From Poronia punctata (lineage: Eukaryota; Ascomycota; Sordariomycetes; Xylariales; Xylariaceae): 64,000 nt of DNA. The stretch spans positions 48,409-112,408 of the forward strand of contig MU401578.1 in assembly GCA_022579005.1 (NCBI GenBank), written 5' to 3'. This document shows, one piece after another, positions 1 through 13,400 of the stretch (position 1 is its first letter; each line of letters opens with the position of its first letter). The notes below the pieces were generated by a model. It saw only the letters and a list, made by a program, of their open reading frames with translations. It ran no database searches and was not told the DNA's origin. A program made the translations under genes and the position numbers.

Positions 1-747
1 ACAGGGACTCCTTTGTTATGTCTAGTGTCAACTTTAAATCTTTCCTCTTACCTAAGATGACCGCAGTCCCGAATTCGCCTCGTTGTGTTTAAGTACCTGC
101 ATCTCTCCCCGCGTGTTGTAATATGTTCCCGTCCCGGATGTAAGTTCTACGCAATAGTTTATCTTTATCCTCTTGACCTACTTTATACCAATTGCCTCTC
201 ATTCCCAATTTGAGAACTAATATCACACATCTGTCCCTGCAGAAGGCTACATATTGTACCCACCGGCACCGGAGAATACCTAGGAAACACGTTTAAGGTG
301 CGTACTACGGAAATCCTGCTGCATTCCAGACAAGCAAGCACCTACATTGTCCTATCCCGTCCCTTCCCATCTTTGTAAACGCCACGGTACTTTTGATATC
401 TCGTGACCGCCCAGAAATAGACAAGAAAGGAGGAATTTACAGCGAAATGGAAAACAGCTTTTCAATCCTTCCCTAGACTAGTCCCGCCACTTACACAATT
501 CTTTCCAATTTCACTACTTACATTTGATTGACTCATTCTAGTCATCACCACATCAATTGATTGCAAATATACTGCATATTATTATCTGATTCTTTTTGTC
601 CCGAGGAGGCTCAATATCATCTTCCCCTTCCACAGGTAATACATATATTGGACTTTACATACGCCTCGAATCCAAGTACTTAACAAGAGTGCCACTCCAC
701 CCCTTACTACAAGCTTCTTGGCATAGAGGACAATAGCGTCAAGGACC
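1..747. other. Intergenic, upstream region of ARO8-like gene
   Basis: No coding signal is recognisable here. The last 100-150 bases before the start at 748 are probably the promoter and 5' leader of the aminotransferase gene. Any gene further left is outside the window. Confidence 0.5.
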
Positions 748-3129
748 ATGGACGGAACGAAGATGAACGGGACAATTCATGTGAATGGCCATGGCCACAT
801 GAACGGCAAAAATGGTGTTTCTGTTACCGTTACTCCTACCACAGATCGGGTGAATTACCCGCCTATGAACGTGGGCGGTATAGGTCTCGCCGATGTGGGC
901 ACTGGTACCGTCGTCGGTAGGCCACCCTCCGGGGAGCCACACAGCTTCGCCGGGATCGCTGCTCGAAGGGAAAAGGCCGGCAAACTGGTTGCTGGTACTG
1001 CGGCTTATGCTGATAGTGACATGTTCAAGAGTCCGGTATTGTTTCGCCCTTTTTCTTTTCTTCTAAACCCGTTATTACCCCCCTTTTTCGTATTATCTTT
1101 CGGTTTATCCGAGTGGGGTGGATTTCCTGAGTGAATGAGTGGCGTGGCCGAGGGGTTTAGATGAGTTTGCGAGAGAGTCTGGCGAATATACGTCAACCAA
1201 TCTCTATAACAGTGAGAGCGATTAGGATTAGGATTGTCATAAGACGAAGAGTTGCGATTGAAGGGGGGCTTTCGGCAAGGAGAGGTCTTCCAAGAACATC
1301 CAGATGGCTCAGCTAACCTTTCTACATGCAGCAAGCATTCAGTCAACCCAAAGCCAAGCGATGGGATTGTAAGTTTGGTTCTTTTACTCTAGACGTCGCG
1401 AAAAAGAGATGTGTGCTGATAGGTAATTCAAAGATCGCTTGACTCAAGAATCTCTCTCGAGGAAGCCTTGCGCCATCAAACAAGCAGCCCAGTTTCTGAA
1501 GATACCTGGCATCATGTCCCTCGGCGGTGGACTGCCATCTTCGGAAAATTTCCCCTTTGAATCTTTAAGTAGTGAGTATAGATGCGTGGTTTGACGGGCT
1601 AGAGTTTGCCTCTCCGAGTCAACACGTTCCTACCCGGCGCAAAATATGCACTGAGCAGACCAAACGGCTAACAACTGGGCCTTCACTGTAGTGCAAATTT
1701 CACACCCACCTCTCTTTGACGAAGCATCCAGCACTGGGCCGGAGAGCGTTGTTAGCATCGGCAAGAACGATATCCGGGATAAGGACGCCGTCTTTGATCT
1801 CTCTGTGGGCCTTAACTATGGGCAATCCGTGGGTTCGGCCCAGATGCTGCGCTGGGTAACAGAGCATACGGAGCTCGTTTCGCGGCCGCGCTACGCAGAC
1901 TGGAAATGTGCGCTCACCATGGGAAACACGGGAACGCTCGACACAGCGCTGCGCATGCTCTGTAACCGGGGCGACTCCATCCTAGCGGAAGAATTCAGCT
2001 TCTCGACGGCACTGGAGACCATGACACCGCTGGGCCTTCACATATTTGGCGTGAAAGTCGACGACGAAGGGCTATGCCCGGACGCTCTCGACAACATGTT
2101 GGAGAATTGGGACGAAAAGGCGCGTGGAGGCGCACCCAAACCCAAGGTTATATACACAGTGCCGACGGGCGGGAACCCGACAGGCGCGACCATGGGTGTG
2201 CAGAGGAGAAAGGATGTGTACAAGGTCTGTTCCAAGCACGACGTCTTCATCCTCGAGGATGACCCGTACTATTACATTCAGATGCCTTGGTACTCGAGTC
2301 AAGTCAACGATATCTCGGAGCTTGAACTCGGCCGCGATGAGCTCAAGGCGGGGATGCGCGCAAAGAAGGACAAGAGCCCAGAATACTACCTCGAGTCCCT
2401 GCTCCCGACTCTCCTGAGCCTCGACGTTGACGGGCGCGTCTTGCGCATGGATTCATTCAGTAAAGTTATGGTGCCCGGCGCGCGCATGGGCTGGGTGACG
2501 GGTTGTGATCAGTTAATCGAGCGCTTCATCCGTCAACAGGAGAGCGGGTCGCAGGGTCCCTCTGGCTTCTCGCAGGTCATCCTGCATAAAGTCCTCGACG
2601 AGACTTGGGGGCACGAGGGGTTTGTGCGTTGGTTGACGCGATTGGCGGATGAGTACACAAGGCGGAGAAATGCACTGCTTGACGCGTGTGAAAAGCACCT
2701 GCCCAAGAATGTCGTGAGCTGGAGCATCCCCGTAGCGGGCATGTTTGTGAGTTGTTCCTACCACTTTCACCTTCCTAGTTTTTATTCACCACGATTCTCG
2801 GACCTCGGCTTTCTTCTTCTCCCTACAGGCCCAATGAAACATGGCTAACGTTTTGAAAATTCGAACAGCACTGGATACGCGTTGATCCCAGTTCTCACCC
2901 AGAGAAGGGCAAGAAGTCTCTTTTGGAGATCGAGGAAGAGATATTCAACACGTGCATCGAGAACAAGGTGCTACTGTGCCGCGGATCCTGGTTTTCTGCT
3001 GAAAAGGACGTCGAGCTCTCCTCTCTCTTCTTCCGCACGACGTTCGCTACTGCTACGGCGCAAGAAATGGATACCGCTATCCAGAGGTTCGGGGCGGCTA
3101 TTCGCAAAAGTTATGGCATAAACGAGTAA
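748..3129 (+). CDS. ARO8: Aromatic-amino-acid aminotransferase, ARO8-like
   Basis: PLP-dependent fold-type I aminotransferase that interconverts phenylalanine/tyrosine and their keto acids; family members also act on 2-aminoadipate in lysine synthesis. Exons inferred: 748-1035, 1332-1368, 1434-1571, 1692-2746, 2869-3129, giving 592 aa. The joins read SPQAFSQPKAKRWDYRLTQE and then GIMSLGGGLPSSENFPF, the typical ARO8 N-terminal block. The PLP lysine sits in SFSKVMVPGARMGW (Lys about 412), with the earlier NPTG of TVPTGGNPTG present. The C-terminal exon ends at TAA 3127-3129. The Asn/Gly-rich first 40 residues (NGTIHVNGHGHMNGKNG) are low complexity; ATG at 763 is an alternative start. All five exons keep frame and have GT-AG borders. 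No transit peptide is evident, so a cytosolic location is inferred. Confidence 0.9.
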
Positions 3130-4067
3130 TTAAATGTCGTTTCCACATATGACTCGGCGGGATGAAATGATGGTGGTCCTATATTTTACATGGTCAGGGA
3201 ATGTGTAACCGGCGAGTATCTCCGGAGACAACACCGCCTCGTTGTCTTGTCGAGATCGATAGCATTTATTAGTTGGATATGTACAGATAGTCAAGTGTAG
3301 TTGGGTAGAAAGCATATCGAATAAATGTCATTCAAGTCAACCTCATTTTAGCTCGCTGATGGGCCACGAACTCCAAGCTAGCTTCCTAGGTAGCTCTGCG
3401 ATAATCATTATATTTCCGAAGCTGCATGTCACAATGTTTCTTTTTACACAACTCGCCAAGCACATGTAACAGTCGCAACGTATCAACCTTCTTTCTCCGA
3501 TACAATGTTTATCTTATTTATGCCGTATTAAGAAAGTACACGCAATACGCTTGGTAACGGTTCGCTTTTGACCCCGAGTGATAGATAGTCTAATGACGCC
3601 TAGAAAGGGGCAGATAGTAGTAGGTAGACTTGGTTCAATCGATACCCTCGTAACCCTCCCCCCACCGTTCACCAACTTTTATTACAGTAGCTCCGCTGCG
3701 GGGAAAACTATCTTCAACCAGTCACGCTCCGTCCGATTCCTTACAACGTACGGTACCTAAAGTATCAAATGCGCATATCTACAACCCATCGCATAGATTT
3801 ACTAGTTGAAGTGTATTCGGCTAGTCTAGTCTGTAGTCTTGAATCTGTTGGTGGGGGAGGGTTGTCCGAGCCTCTGAGGTGATTGATAAATACCTACTAC
3901 ACATAGTCGTATCATCTACTTACGTACACGCATCCATTGCGGGTGGGTTGACGTTATCGTGTAGGTTAGGTACCTTTGGGGAAGCCCGTGCCTTTGTTAC
4001 TCCCCTACCCTACCTATAAGGCTATACCTCCCTCTCTATCCCGATTTGCTATTAATTACTTGAGAAC
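3130..4067. other. Intergenic between ARO8-like and ALDH genes
   Basis: Contains the 3' end of the aminotransferase gene and the promoter of the aldehyde dehydrogenase. Short reading frames here have no recognisable similarity or domain. The segment at 3940-4060 is C/T-rich, fitting a fungal promoter just before the ATG at 4068. Confidence 0.4.
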
Positions 4068-6109
4068 ATGGGGCTATACTCAAGACTTATCGTGGTGGGA
4101 TATCGGGTGGCTCTGGCTCGTTTGACCCCAACCCCAACTACCCCGGCTCTGGCTCTGGCTCTGGTAACCCCTCTCGGAGTGCGACCCTATTCTGTCATCA
4201 GTAATAAGGGGACAATAAGTACAAGTGGGAGCCAGCCACTACATTCTTACTGGACCTTGAGGAGACACAGAAACATCGACAACTGGAAGAAGAATATATC
4301 GGTATCACCTGTTCGACTCACACACACCATGGCAGACCTTAAAGTTGACCTCACGGCCCCGAATGGCAAGAAGTTTACACTGAATACGGGCCTCTTCATC
4401 AATAATGAATTTGTAAAGGCGAGCGGGGGTGAGAAGGTTACGAGTATTAATCCTACGTAAGCTCTCCCTGTTCGATATCTATCATTTTGTGTTGTACAAC
4501 AATTTACTGTTATCGAGTTATTCTTGGTTTTTATCCATGTGCATTGCCTTACCTTTTACTTCGTTGCCTATCCTTTACCCTCTTATTATCCGTCCAGCCG
4601 CCAGCTGCTTATTTATGACATACTGGGGTATGGTGTGAAACCTGTGACTGACCTTTGACATTCAGTGACGAGCAGGAGATATGCTCGGTCGAAGCTGCGT
4701 CGCCTGAGGACATTGACAAGGCGGTGGCTGCTGCACGAGCGGCATTGAACCATGAGTCATGGCATGGTCTGCCGGGCACCGACCGTGGTCGGCTCATGTA
4801 CAAGCTAGCTGATCTCATCGAGGAGGAGCAGGAGCTCCTATCCACCATAGAGACTTGGGACAACGGAAAGCCCTACAGCAGTGCTCTCGGGGATGTCGAG
4901 GAGGTCATCAACTGCATCCGCTATTATGCCGGTTGGGCCGACAAGATCTTCGGTCAGACCATCCCCACGACGCCCCAGAAGTTTGCATACACGCTCAAGC
5001 AGCCCATCGGCGTGTGCGGACAGATCATCCCGGTGAGTTTTGAGTCCCATGCCCAGGTCATCCCGCCGACTGCGCCGTGTATCGTCAATCTGACTGTGAG
5101 ATAGTGGAATTACCCCCTCGCCATGGCGGCGTGGAAACTGGGACCCGCGCTCGCGTGTGGAAACACGGTGGTCCTAAAACCGGCCGAGCAGACACCGCTT
5201 TCTATCCTCCATCTGGCCACCCTAATTGTCAAGGCTGGCTTCCCTCCGGGCGTGGTCAATATCACAAACGGATTCGGCAAGACAGCCGGCCAGGCACTAG
5301 CCAGCCATCTCGGCGTTGACAAGGTCGCCTTTACCGGATCGACGGCGACGGGTAAGCACATAATGAAGACGGCAAGCGTCAACATGAAGAACATCACACT
5401 CGAGACGGGCGGCAAGTCACCGCTCGTGGTCTTCGCCGACGCGGACCTCGACCAAGCCGCCAAGTGGGCCCACATCGGCGTCATGAGCAACATGGGACAG
5501 GTCTGCACGGCCACGAGCCGCATCCTAGTGCACGAGAGCATATACGACGACTTCGTCGGCCGGTTCCGAGAGGTACTCAAGAACACCAGCAAAGTAGGCG
5601 ACCCGTTCGCCGAGGACACGTTCCAGGGTCCGCAGGTGACGAAGCAACAATACGAGCGGGTGCTCCAGTACATCGAGTCGGGGCAGTCCGAGGGCGCGGT
5701 GCTGGCGGCGGGCGGGAAGCCCTGCCCGGTGAACGGCAAGGGCTACTTCATCGAGCCGACGGTATTCACCAACGTCAAAGATAACATGAAGATCTACCGC
5801 GAGGAGGTATTCGGCCCCTTCGTCGTCATCGCCTCCTTCTCGAGTGAAGACCAGGCCGTGACCATGGCCAACGACACCACGTACGGTCTCGGCGCGGCCG
5901 TGTTCACGCAGAACCTCGAGCTCGCCCACCGCGTCGCCGCCCGCATCGAGTCCGGCATGGTCTGGGTCAACTCGTCCAATGACAGCGACTTCCGCATCCC
6001 CTTTGGCGGCGTCAAGCAGAGTGGTATCGGAAGGGAGTTGGGTGAGGCTGGTCTCGAGGCCTATACGCAGACTAAGGCCGTTCACGTGAATATAGGACAA
6101 AAATTGTGA
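4068..6109 (+). CDS. Aldehyde dehydrogenase (NAD(P)+), possible dual start
   Basis: Oxidises aldehydes such as acetaldehyde to acids. Core exons: 4329-4456, 4666-5032, 5105-6109 (499 aa from ATG 4329, starting MADLKVDLTAPNGKKF like cytosolic fungal ALDHs). Exon joins restore SINPTDEQEICSVEA and CGQIIPWNYPLAMAAWK. Catalytic Glu is in ETGGKS (about 265) and catalytic Cys in GQVCTATSR (about 299); NAD-binding and C-terminal PFGGVKQSGIGRELGE blocks are present. The reading frame stays open upstream to ATG 4068, adding 87 residues rich in Arg/Ser/Ala/Leu with almost no acidic residue, which resembles a mitochondrial presequence and would give 586 aa. Which start is used cannot be decided from sequence; both forms may exist. 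Family assignment is secure; substrate is inferred. Confidence 0.9.
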
Positions 6110-8456
6110 TGAAACTTTCTCTCGCTTGGATGATGAGAGAGATAGGGGCGCTTGGGTTCAAGATTTCATTGTTGCTAGGACTTGTTATTTACTCAATGTA
6201 ATTATGTTTAAAAAAAAAACCACCCCCGCCGGCCTCCGTAGCCTGTTGGTTAGTCAGTTGGTTTTTATTTTTGCCGTTACACTTGTGCTACAGACCTGCC
6301 AGCGCTAATCAAACTGTCATGAAGCCAAAGCTGTTTAGCACTTACCTACCTGCCTTACCTCCTGCCCACTTTATACGTCTCTACTTATGTAGCTGATAGG
6401 TATGTATGTACGTCTGCGAAATCCGAAAATTGAGGTTCTCCTTCTCGTTTAACTTGTAAGGTGTTGTTCACTGTTGGCTTTTTAGAAAGTCGGGTTTTCT
6501 TTCGCATCCCTTTGCTAGGAAATTTGTCTGCGAGCACAAACTACACGCATCAGCTACCTATTATGTACGCGTAATTGATAAGATTCATATGTACATTAGC
6601 GATCAGCATGATTATTTTGGGATTCAGGACGTACACGTATGTACAAGTATGAATCTACTCGTAGCATATGCACATAAGATATAGGATTCATTCCAAGTAT
6701 AGGGAGGATGATGAAAGAAATTGCGTATACCTAGATAGTCAGGTATATAAGGTTCCACGAACAGGGGGTTGTGAACCTGCCCCGCGATGGGTTTGCCGAG
6801 CAGTATGGACCTCTACGTACTAGGGGACTGCTGACGCCGGACGGAACTCGGGAGGGAAGGGGTAGCATTCGTTTTGGGCTTGGGGAAGCTACAGTAGTAC
6901 GAGTATGATACATCTTTTAAGGCCATGCAAAAAGTGACTGTAACCACCTTTAGTCTCTTTAATACTTGTTGTCATTTGGAATTACGAGTAGATGTGATAA
7001 AAATTCGACCTGTTCATCTACCGGGTCAATTGTCGGCAAAAAGCAGAGGTTTAGCAAAGGGCAAATTCACCCGAACCTCAGTTTTGAATTTGTTGGAAAT
7101 ACGCAGACAAAACAGCCAGCCAGACGCGTACGTTTAAACCCAGATTCTAACGCTCCAGGAAGAAGGAAGAAGGAATTCATTACGCGTAAGAATGAAGAGA
7201 ATGACCCGCACTATATAAAAGAATGCGTGCAGGAGACGATCCCTTCCGGATCCTATCTACCCCGGCCTCCTTAGGAGAGACTAGGTAAATCAAATTTCTA
7301 AAAATTCGTTCATTATGGATTGATGGTTTGCTTTTAGAGTCTTGACTCTTTTAGCTTACCATGGATATTGCATACGATAGAAATAGAAACCGATCTAGCA
7401 GAACTTGATCGGTTACACCGAATACCTTGAGGAAAGGAAAAAGAAATGGGAAGAGACTCACGACTGATTGCATCGAGACAAGAAAACAAATCTTGCAATA
7501 AGCAAATAGACCTGGAGACTCACTGGACAGGTTTGCAACCACATCATACCTTTAAGCGAATGCAGGCAGAATCGGGACCAACCAAGTGCATGACCAACAA
7601 GATGCAGGACACCGCAGGTAAAAGTTTGCACTCCTATCAAAGAAGAGGAGGGGAGAGAAACAAACCAAGACTTGCCCGACGCCACATATCCTATCAACTG
7701 CCCGATTGATTCCAAGGCTGCACCGACTAAATATCTTAGCCATCGACTAGCCACCTAACTACCGGCATTTTTAATGCAAATATAGGTATTATGTGTAGTA
7801 TTGAAGAGAGCGCGCGGCCGGCGAAGTCACATCTCATCTTATCGTGAACGGAACCGAACCTACGGCCCGTGCCCATCCATCAGCACCAACCACTACCTGA
7901 TAAGTAACGTTGCGGTGCTAGCCACTGCGAGGCATGAGGAAAGATACCTGGGAATAGTAAGAGGAACGGGGACAAATATATGTACACGTACCTCCGCATC
8001 TTCCATCGACACCACACCGACACCCTGTCGTCGTCCGGGTTAGCAGTAGTGCCTAGACTACAGCGCATCCTACCTAACCTAGTTCCCTTGTTGGGCTAAA
8101 GACGTACCGGGCAGCCAATCCTTACGCGCTTTCGTCGACCTTTTTTTTTTTTAATTTCACTGCCACGCGACCAGCTTTCTCGACGTCAGGAATTATTTAC
8201 TTTTATCTAACCGCACTTTCTCTTTCTCTTCCCTCCTCTCTGCTTGCGCAGGTCTGTATTTCCGTGCCTCTCTCAAGCTGTAAGTTGTGCTATGCATACA
8301 ACCCGGCTCAGTCTATGATAACTTCTCATACTCGTAGATATATCTACATGGTTAACCAGGTTGACTAACACGTTTAAGTAAAGGTCGTTTTCTCTTGGTG
8401 CGCCATCCGCCAACTTTAATGTGTTGAGAACCCCACCTGGGGAACATATCTTCAGC
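6110..8456. other. Intergenic spacer, 2.3 kb
   Basis: No supported gene. It holds the ALDH 3' end and the promoter of the hexosaminidase gene. A good TATA-like box (CTATATAAAAG) lies near 7211-7221, but the reading frame that follows (7446-7709) has no recognisable feature. There is a poly-T run near 8140-8151. A tRNA-like start near 6236 was examined and rejected. TACTCGTA/TACGAGTA motifs occur near 6656, 6898, 6985 and 8329. Confidence 0.4.
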
Positions 8457-10424
8457 ATGATGCTCTCCAACCGCCGCGGTGGCATGTTCGGCATGTTCGG
8501 CATGCTTCTCGCCTTATGGCTGTTGATATCGCCCGTGTTCGCCATCTGGCCAGCCCCAACCAGCGTGAAGACAGGAGACCAGACATTATGGATTGGTCCT
8601 CAACTATCCGTCACCTACAATGGAAAGCCAGTACGATATCCCCCCCTCTCGTTTCCCAGTATCGAACAAAGACGGCTTACCATGAATTCTCACCCAACTA
8701 GCTTGTTTGGTCTGTCGGTTACGAGCCGAAGGGCTCCAAGTTCTCCAGCAAGGAGGTTGTGAAGGCTGGTGTGGGTCGGGCCATGAAGAACATTATTCAT
8801 GACAACTTCGTGCCGTGGATGTTGTATAGGCGCATGGAGCTCGAGGCTACCGAACCTAGCCTTGGACAATACAAGGCATATGTCACTCGTCTAAGCATCA
8901 CCCAAGAGAAGGAGGATACCACCAAGTCCTTCAAGCCCCTAGCCGGCGAGGTCGACGAGTCGTATACCCTCAAGGTCAGATTGGATGGACATGCTTCTAT
9001 CACGGCCGAGTCTTCGATCGGTGTCCTGCGCGCATTGGAGACCTTCTCCCAGCTGTTTTTCCAGCACTCCAAGGGTCCGTTCGTCTATACGAACAAGGCC
9101 CCCGTCACTATCTCGGACAAGCCCGAATACGATCATCGTGGCATCCTGTTCGATGTCTCGCGAAGTTGGTTTCCCATGGATTCCATCCTACGCACCATTG
9201 ACGCCTTGGCATACAACAAGATGAACCGCTTCCACCTCCACATCACCGACTCCCAATCTTGGCCCTTGGAGGTCCCCTCCATGCCCGAACTCCACGAGAA
9301 GGGCGCATATGCGGTTGGTAAATCGTACAGCCCTGCCGATCTGGCCAAGATCCAGCAGTATGCCGTCAACCGCGGTGTCGAACCCATCATCGAGATCGAC
9401 AGCCCTGGTCACTTCGGTGTCGCCGCTCTCTCCCATCCCGAGGTCATCGCCGGCTGGGACTCGGCCTCCTGGTCGATTTACTGCGCCGAGCCACCCTGCG
9501 GCCAGCTCCGTCTCAACGAGCCCAAGGTCGACGAGTTCCTGGACAAGCTGATGGACGATGTCTTGCCGCGGGTCTCGCCTTATAGCGCTTATTTCCACAC
9601 TGGTGGTGACGAAGTCAACTTCAACATGTACCAGCTCGATCCCTCGGTCGGCACCAACGACTCGGCCGTCATTGTGCCCCTTCTGCAAAAGTTCATCGAC
9701 AAGCACCACGCGCGTGTCCGAAAGGCCGGTCTTACCCCCTTTGTCTGGGAAGAAATCCCGGTCGATTACAACGTCACGATCGGAGACGACGTCGTTGTTC
9801 AGTCCTGGCTCGGCGATGAGGCTATTGCCGCACTTACTGCCAAGGGCCATAAGGTCATCTCCAGCAACTATAACTACTGGGTAAGTTTGAACAATCAAGA
9901 ACCTCGTAAACATAGAATGGGACGGCGGGCTTTTCCCCAAGGAAAGGGCGGGGGCAGAAGAAAGCAATAATGAGGACATTAACTGACACGATGATGATTA
10001 GTATCTCGACTGTGGCCGCGGCCAATGGCTCAACTTTGCCGAATCCGATCGCGACGCATACTACCCCTACGCTGACTGGTGCGCGCCATACAAGGGATGG
10101 CGGTACCTGTACGAGTACGACCCGCGCGCAGGCCTAAGCGAGGAGCAAGCCAAGCTGGTCATCGGCGGCGAGATGGCGGCATGGAGCGAGTCGATCGACG
10201 ACGCCACCATCGACGACATCCTATGGCCGCGGGCCAGCGCAGCCGGCGAGGTCCTCTGGTCCGGCCGCGTCGACGCCGCGGGCCACAACCGTACTCAGCT
10301 CGACGCCAGCGTGCGCCTGGCCGAGTTCCGCGAGCGCATGATTGCTCGCGGCATCAAGTCCGGTACCGTGCACATGCCCTTCTGCACGCAGGGACAGAAC
10401 TCGACTGCTTGCCAGTTCTTGTAA
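8457..10424 (+). CDS. nagA: Secreted beta-N-acetylhexosaminidase (GH20)
   Basis: Releases terminal GlcNAc/GalNAc from chitin oligomers and glycans; secreted. Exons: 8457-8630, 8702-9880, 10002-10424, 591 aa. Residues about 1-29 form a signal peptide (Arg-Arg, then a Met/Phe/Leu/Ala core ending SPVFA) before IWPAP. An N-terminal GH20b domain is followed by the TIM barrel beginning at DHRGILFDVSRSWFP. The catalytic Asp-Glu pair is in FHTGGDEVNF (about D361-E362), the hallmark of family 20. Exon 2 ends NYNYW and exon 3 starts YLDCGRGQW, a conserved join. Start could be ATG 8457 or 8460; both give the same signal peptide. A 9-base repeat (GGCATGTTC) inside the signal peptide is a local curiosity. 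Length is normal for fungal NagA/Hex1. Confidence 0.93.
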
Positions 10425-13400
10425 AAGAGGATATGTAGTTACTTCTCTTCTCTGACTAGTTGTGGTCCCTTTTTGGATACATGTAACTAGGAAGGTGCTT
10501 GGTTAGTTGTAATAGTGTACTTACTATGTTGTGTTAGCTAATACACATGTAAAATTCTTATACTTCTTCTCTCTGCCTTCACTTGCTACCCAGTGATATA
10601 TTCGTCGGACTCCGTCCTTACTACCGGTTAAAGTTTCGACAGTAGCTGTCATGTAAGGTAGGTCAGGTATGGGAAGAAATGGTCCTCTAGTATCTTAAAA
10701 ACGATCATATCATTATCTCATTCTTGGATTATGTGTGTGTGTGTGTGTGCTGCCCGGGCTGGCGTCATGCACATGATATTACCGATAAAAAGAGTCCATC
10801 TCTCCTATTTCCCCCATGTTGGGGAAAAGTATATGAGATCTGGGGAGAGATAGATAGGTCACCAAGGGGACTAGGTTTAATTAGGCTAAAATTAATAACC
10901 TTAGCTACCCTATCTTTCTTTCTCAAAATGCAAACAAACCTCGGCTTCCAGTCTAGTTTTCACATGTAATACCTATATACACGTACACGTAGATCACCAC
11001 GACAAAATTTTTGGAGAGCTATTCAAACTAGATACCCCTAGTTCGGTTCAAACTATCTATCTACCTGTCTACTCGTAACCTAGTGAGAAGAGCCAAGAAT
11101 GAAAACAGACGCCCTGGCGATTTCCAGTTGTTAGGCAATTACCTGGTAGGTCTAGGTACGAGTAGAGAGATACCTTAGCCAGTTTTGTAATACCTACCTA
11201 CCTAGGTGATATTATCTCGGCCCCGGATTCCGGGATCGAATTGAAAGATATATTACCTAGATGCGATTTGTCTTACATGCCCTACACTAATGCGAATAGG
11301 AGTTTGTGACAGGATTTTAGGTCGAGTTTGATGGCCTCAGCTTCAGCTTACAGTAACTAAAGTACCTACATATATTAACTTCTTACCTCATCACCAAATA
11401 TGCGTAGGTACTTACCTACACGTACAAGTATCTACACGTAAAACGCAGCCAACAGAAACCCACTTGAAAGAAGAATCCAGCGTAAGCCAAGTCGGCCCCC
11501 TCATCCTCATTCCATACGTAGTTCTTGATGATGCTAGGTAAGTAATTAGTCGGCAATTGAGGCTGCTTTGGAGTCTTACCCCATTTGAGGGTAGTTTGCG
11601 GGATGTGCTTGGGTTACCTCGTTTTAGGTGGTGTGGGAAGAGGTTTTGAATGCGGGGAGGAAAATTTGGGGTAGGAGCCTGTCACGCCTGTCTGACTATT
11701 TCCGTATCTACCTGTACGAGTATTCCTTGTGAGATTGGGATGTTAGGTGATATCCATGTGTCCAGAATAGGTATATATCTTCTTGGCAGCTGTTGTCTGC
11801 TTCGTACCGATTGAGCTATCACGTTCGACCTCATCTACAGCATGTAGACAGCCCCTACAGCGTTAACCTTCCATAGGTACTTCGTCACAAAGCTAGGATT
11901 TATGGTGCTCAGTCAATTTCCCTTACCTAGGTACCTACTTTATCCACTCGGCTACCATAAGCACTAAAATCCTTAATATATATATCCTACACGTCTGGCT
12001 TTTCTCCTCATGTTTAGACGTTTGCAAAGACCTGTTGACTACAAGTACCTAGTACCTACCCGTGGAGCCCAGTCGTGCCAGTGTTTGCATCCACATGGGG
12101 GAATTTGGGACAAGGGGTGGGGAACCAACCCCCGCATTTTGCCATGAGGAATAAGCAGAATAAACCTCGGTACTGCCCGAGTCTGGTTAAGTCCAGGCAG
12201 GGAATATCACAAGATCTGTGACCGTTTTGCCCTGTTGGTCGCGGTTTTTACAAGTAGTACCAAGCTACCAGCGCGACAGATGTACGTGTAAACTTCTAGA
12301 TAGTGCAAACCTTGCGCTTGTCATACTCGTAGCAATGCACGTAGGATAATTAGTGTATCTGAAGCCAGAAAAAGGGCACAACGTTGTTTGGATGTGCAGT
12401 ATTGCTGAGCACTTGATTGGTCAGGAAAATAACTGACATGTTTGCTGTACCAAACTTACCTCAGTCAGGTACTCTTATCTAGATCCAACGTTTTCTCGTC
12501 TTCTTCAAACTAGGTAGGTACTCGTACATCCTATTGTGGGACGTACTTCTGGTTTACCTTCAGATGCTTGTACTTGTATGAGTATGCTAGTTATATATAT
12601 TTTACCGTAGAATCTTACTTGTACCGTTGCAAAGGTGGCCCAGGGCAAGCTGTACTCAGAGGTACCTGGTTTAGCTAAGATTAAGTAGTGGATTTACGTG
12701 TACACCTAGATGGCATCTAGCGTTGTACTCGTACGTGTATGTGTAGGAGGTAGCGTACCGGATTCAGCTCCGTCTGGGGGCAGGGCAGGGGATGCCCTTG
12801 CCGAATGATCCAGAACAGCATTCTCAGTACGATAGATACATGTACATGATTACACCTTTTCTGTTTCACGTCTCTTGTTTAGCATCATTGTTCTAAAGGT
12901 TAGGTATTCGTTCCCAGCGGCCCCCGCGCATACCCGGAGTAAAAATAAACAAGTCTTAGATGGTATACTTATCAGATCTAACCCAGTACCTACACCTATC
13001 TCAAGCCCCTCGCGAGTCAAATTCCATCTTATCTTCACAGCCCTAGCCTTATATATGTAGATAGACGACAAGCGCAAATGAGGTAGGTTAGGAACTTGAG
13101 AAGCTTGGTACATAGAGAGGTAATACCGCATGTATTGCCTACATATACATAAATGTACCTTTTCCTCTTGACAGGATTGTCCGTCGTAGCAACGGCAGGT
13201 ACATGTATCCACGTATGTACGCTATTTAACATTCTATAGCGACCAACTCATGTTTCAGAGCACTAAACTTCTAGTCGCTCTTGGTTTTTTGTCTGCCTTT
13301 TGCTAGTGTTGGCGTCTTTTACCCATTCGGGCTCTTCATTTGGCCCGATCCCGACCCCCCCTCCCTCCAAGAAGAAGAGCTAAAACATTAGGGTCGCCCC

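Noticed and set aside
5110..6100. Long minus-strand frames of about 190-210 codons opposite the aldehyde dehydrogenase
   Set aside because: Shadow frames caused by GC-rich codons of the real gene; no family similarity.
6236..6305. tRNA-like start (GTAGCCTGTTGGTTAGTCAG)
   Set aside because: Resembles a D-arm/A-box by eye, but lacks the key A-box adenine and there is no B-box or closing acceptor stem downstream.
7446..7709. Frame of 87 codons about 225 bases after a good TATA box
   Set aside because: No recognisable similarity or domain, and no splice-linked extension. Could be non-coding RNA, but unsupported.
12850..13212. Minus-strand 120-codon frame with a Cys-rich start
   Set aside because: Composition matches the surrounding motif-rich spacer; no domain, and low-complexity TAC repeats explain the Cys/Tyr content.
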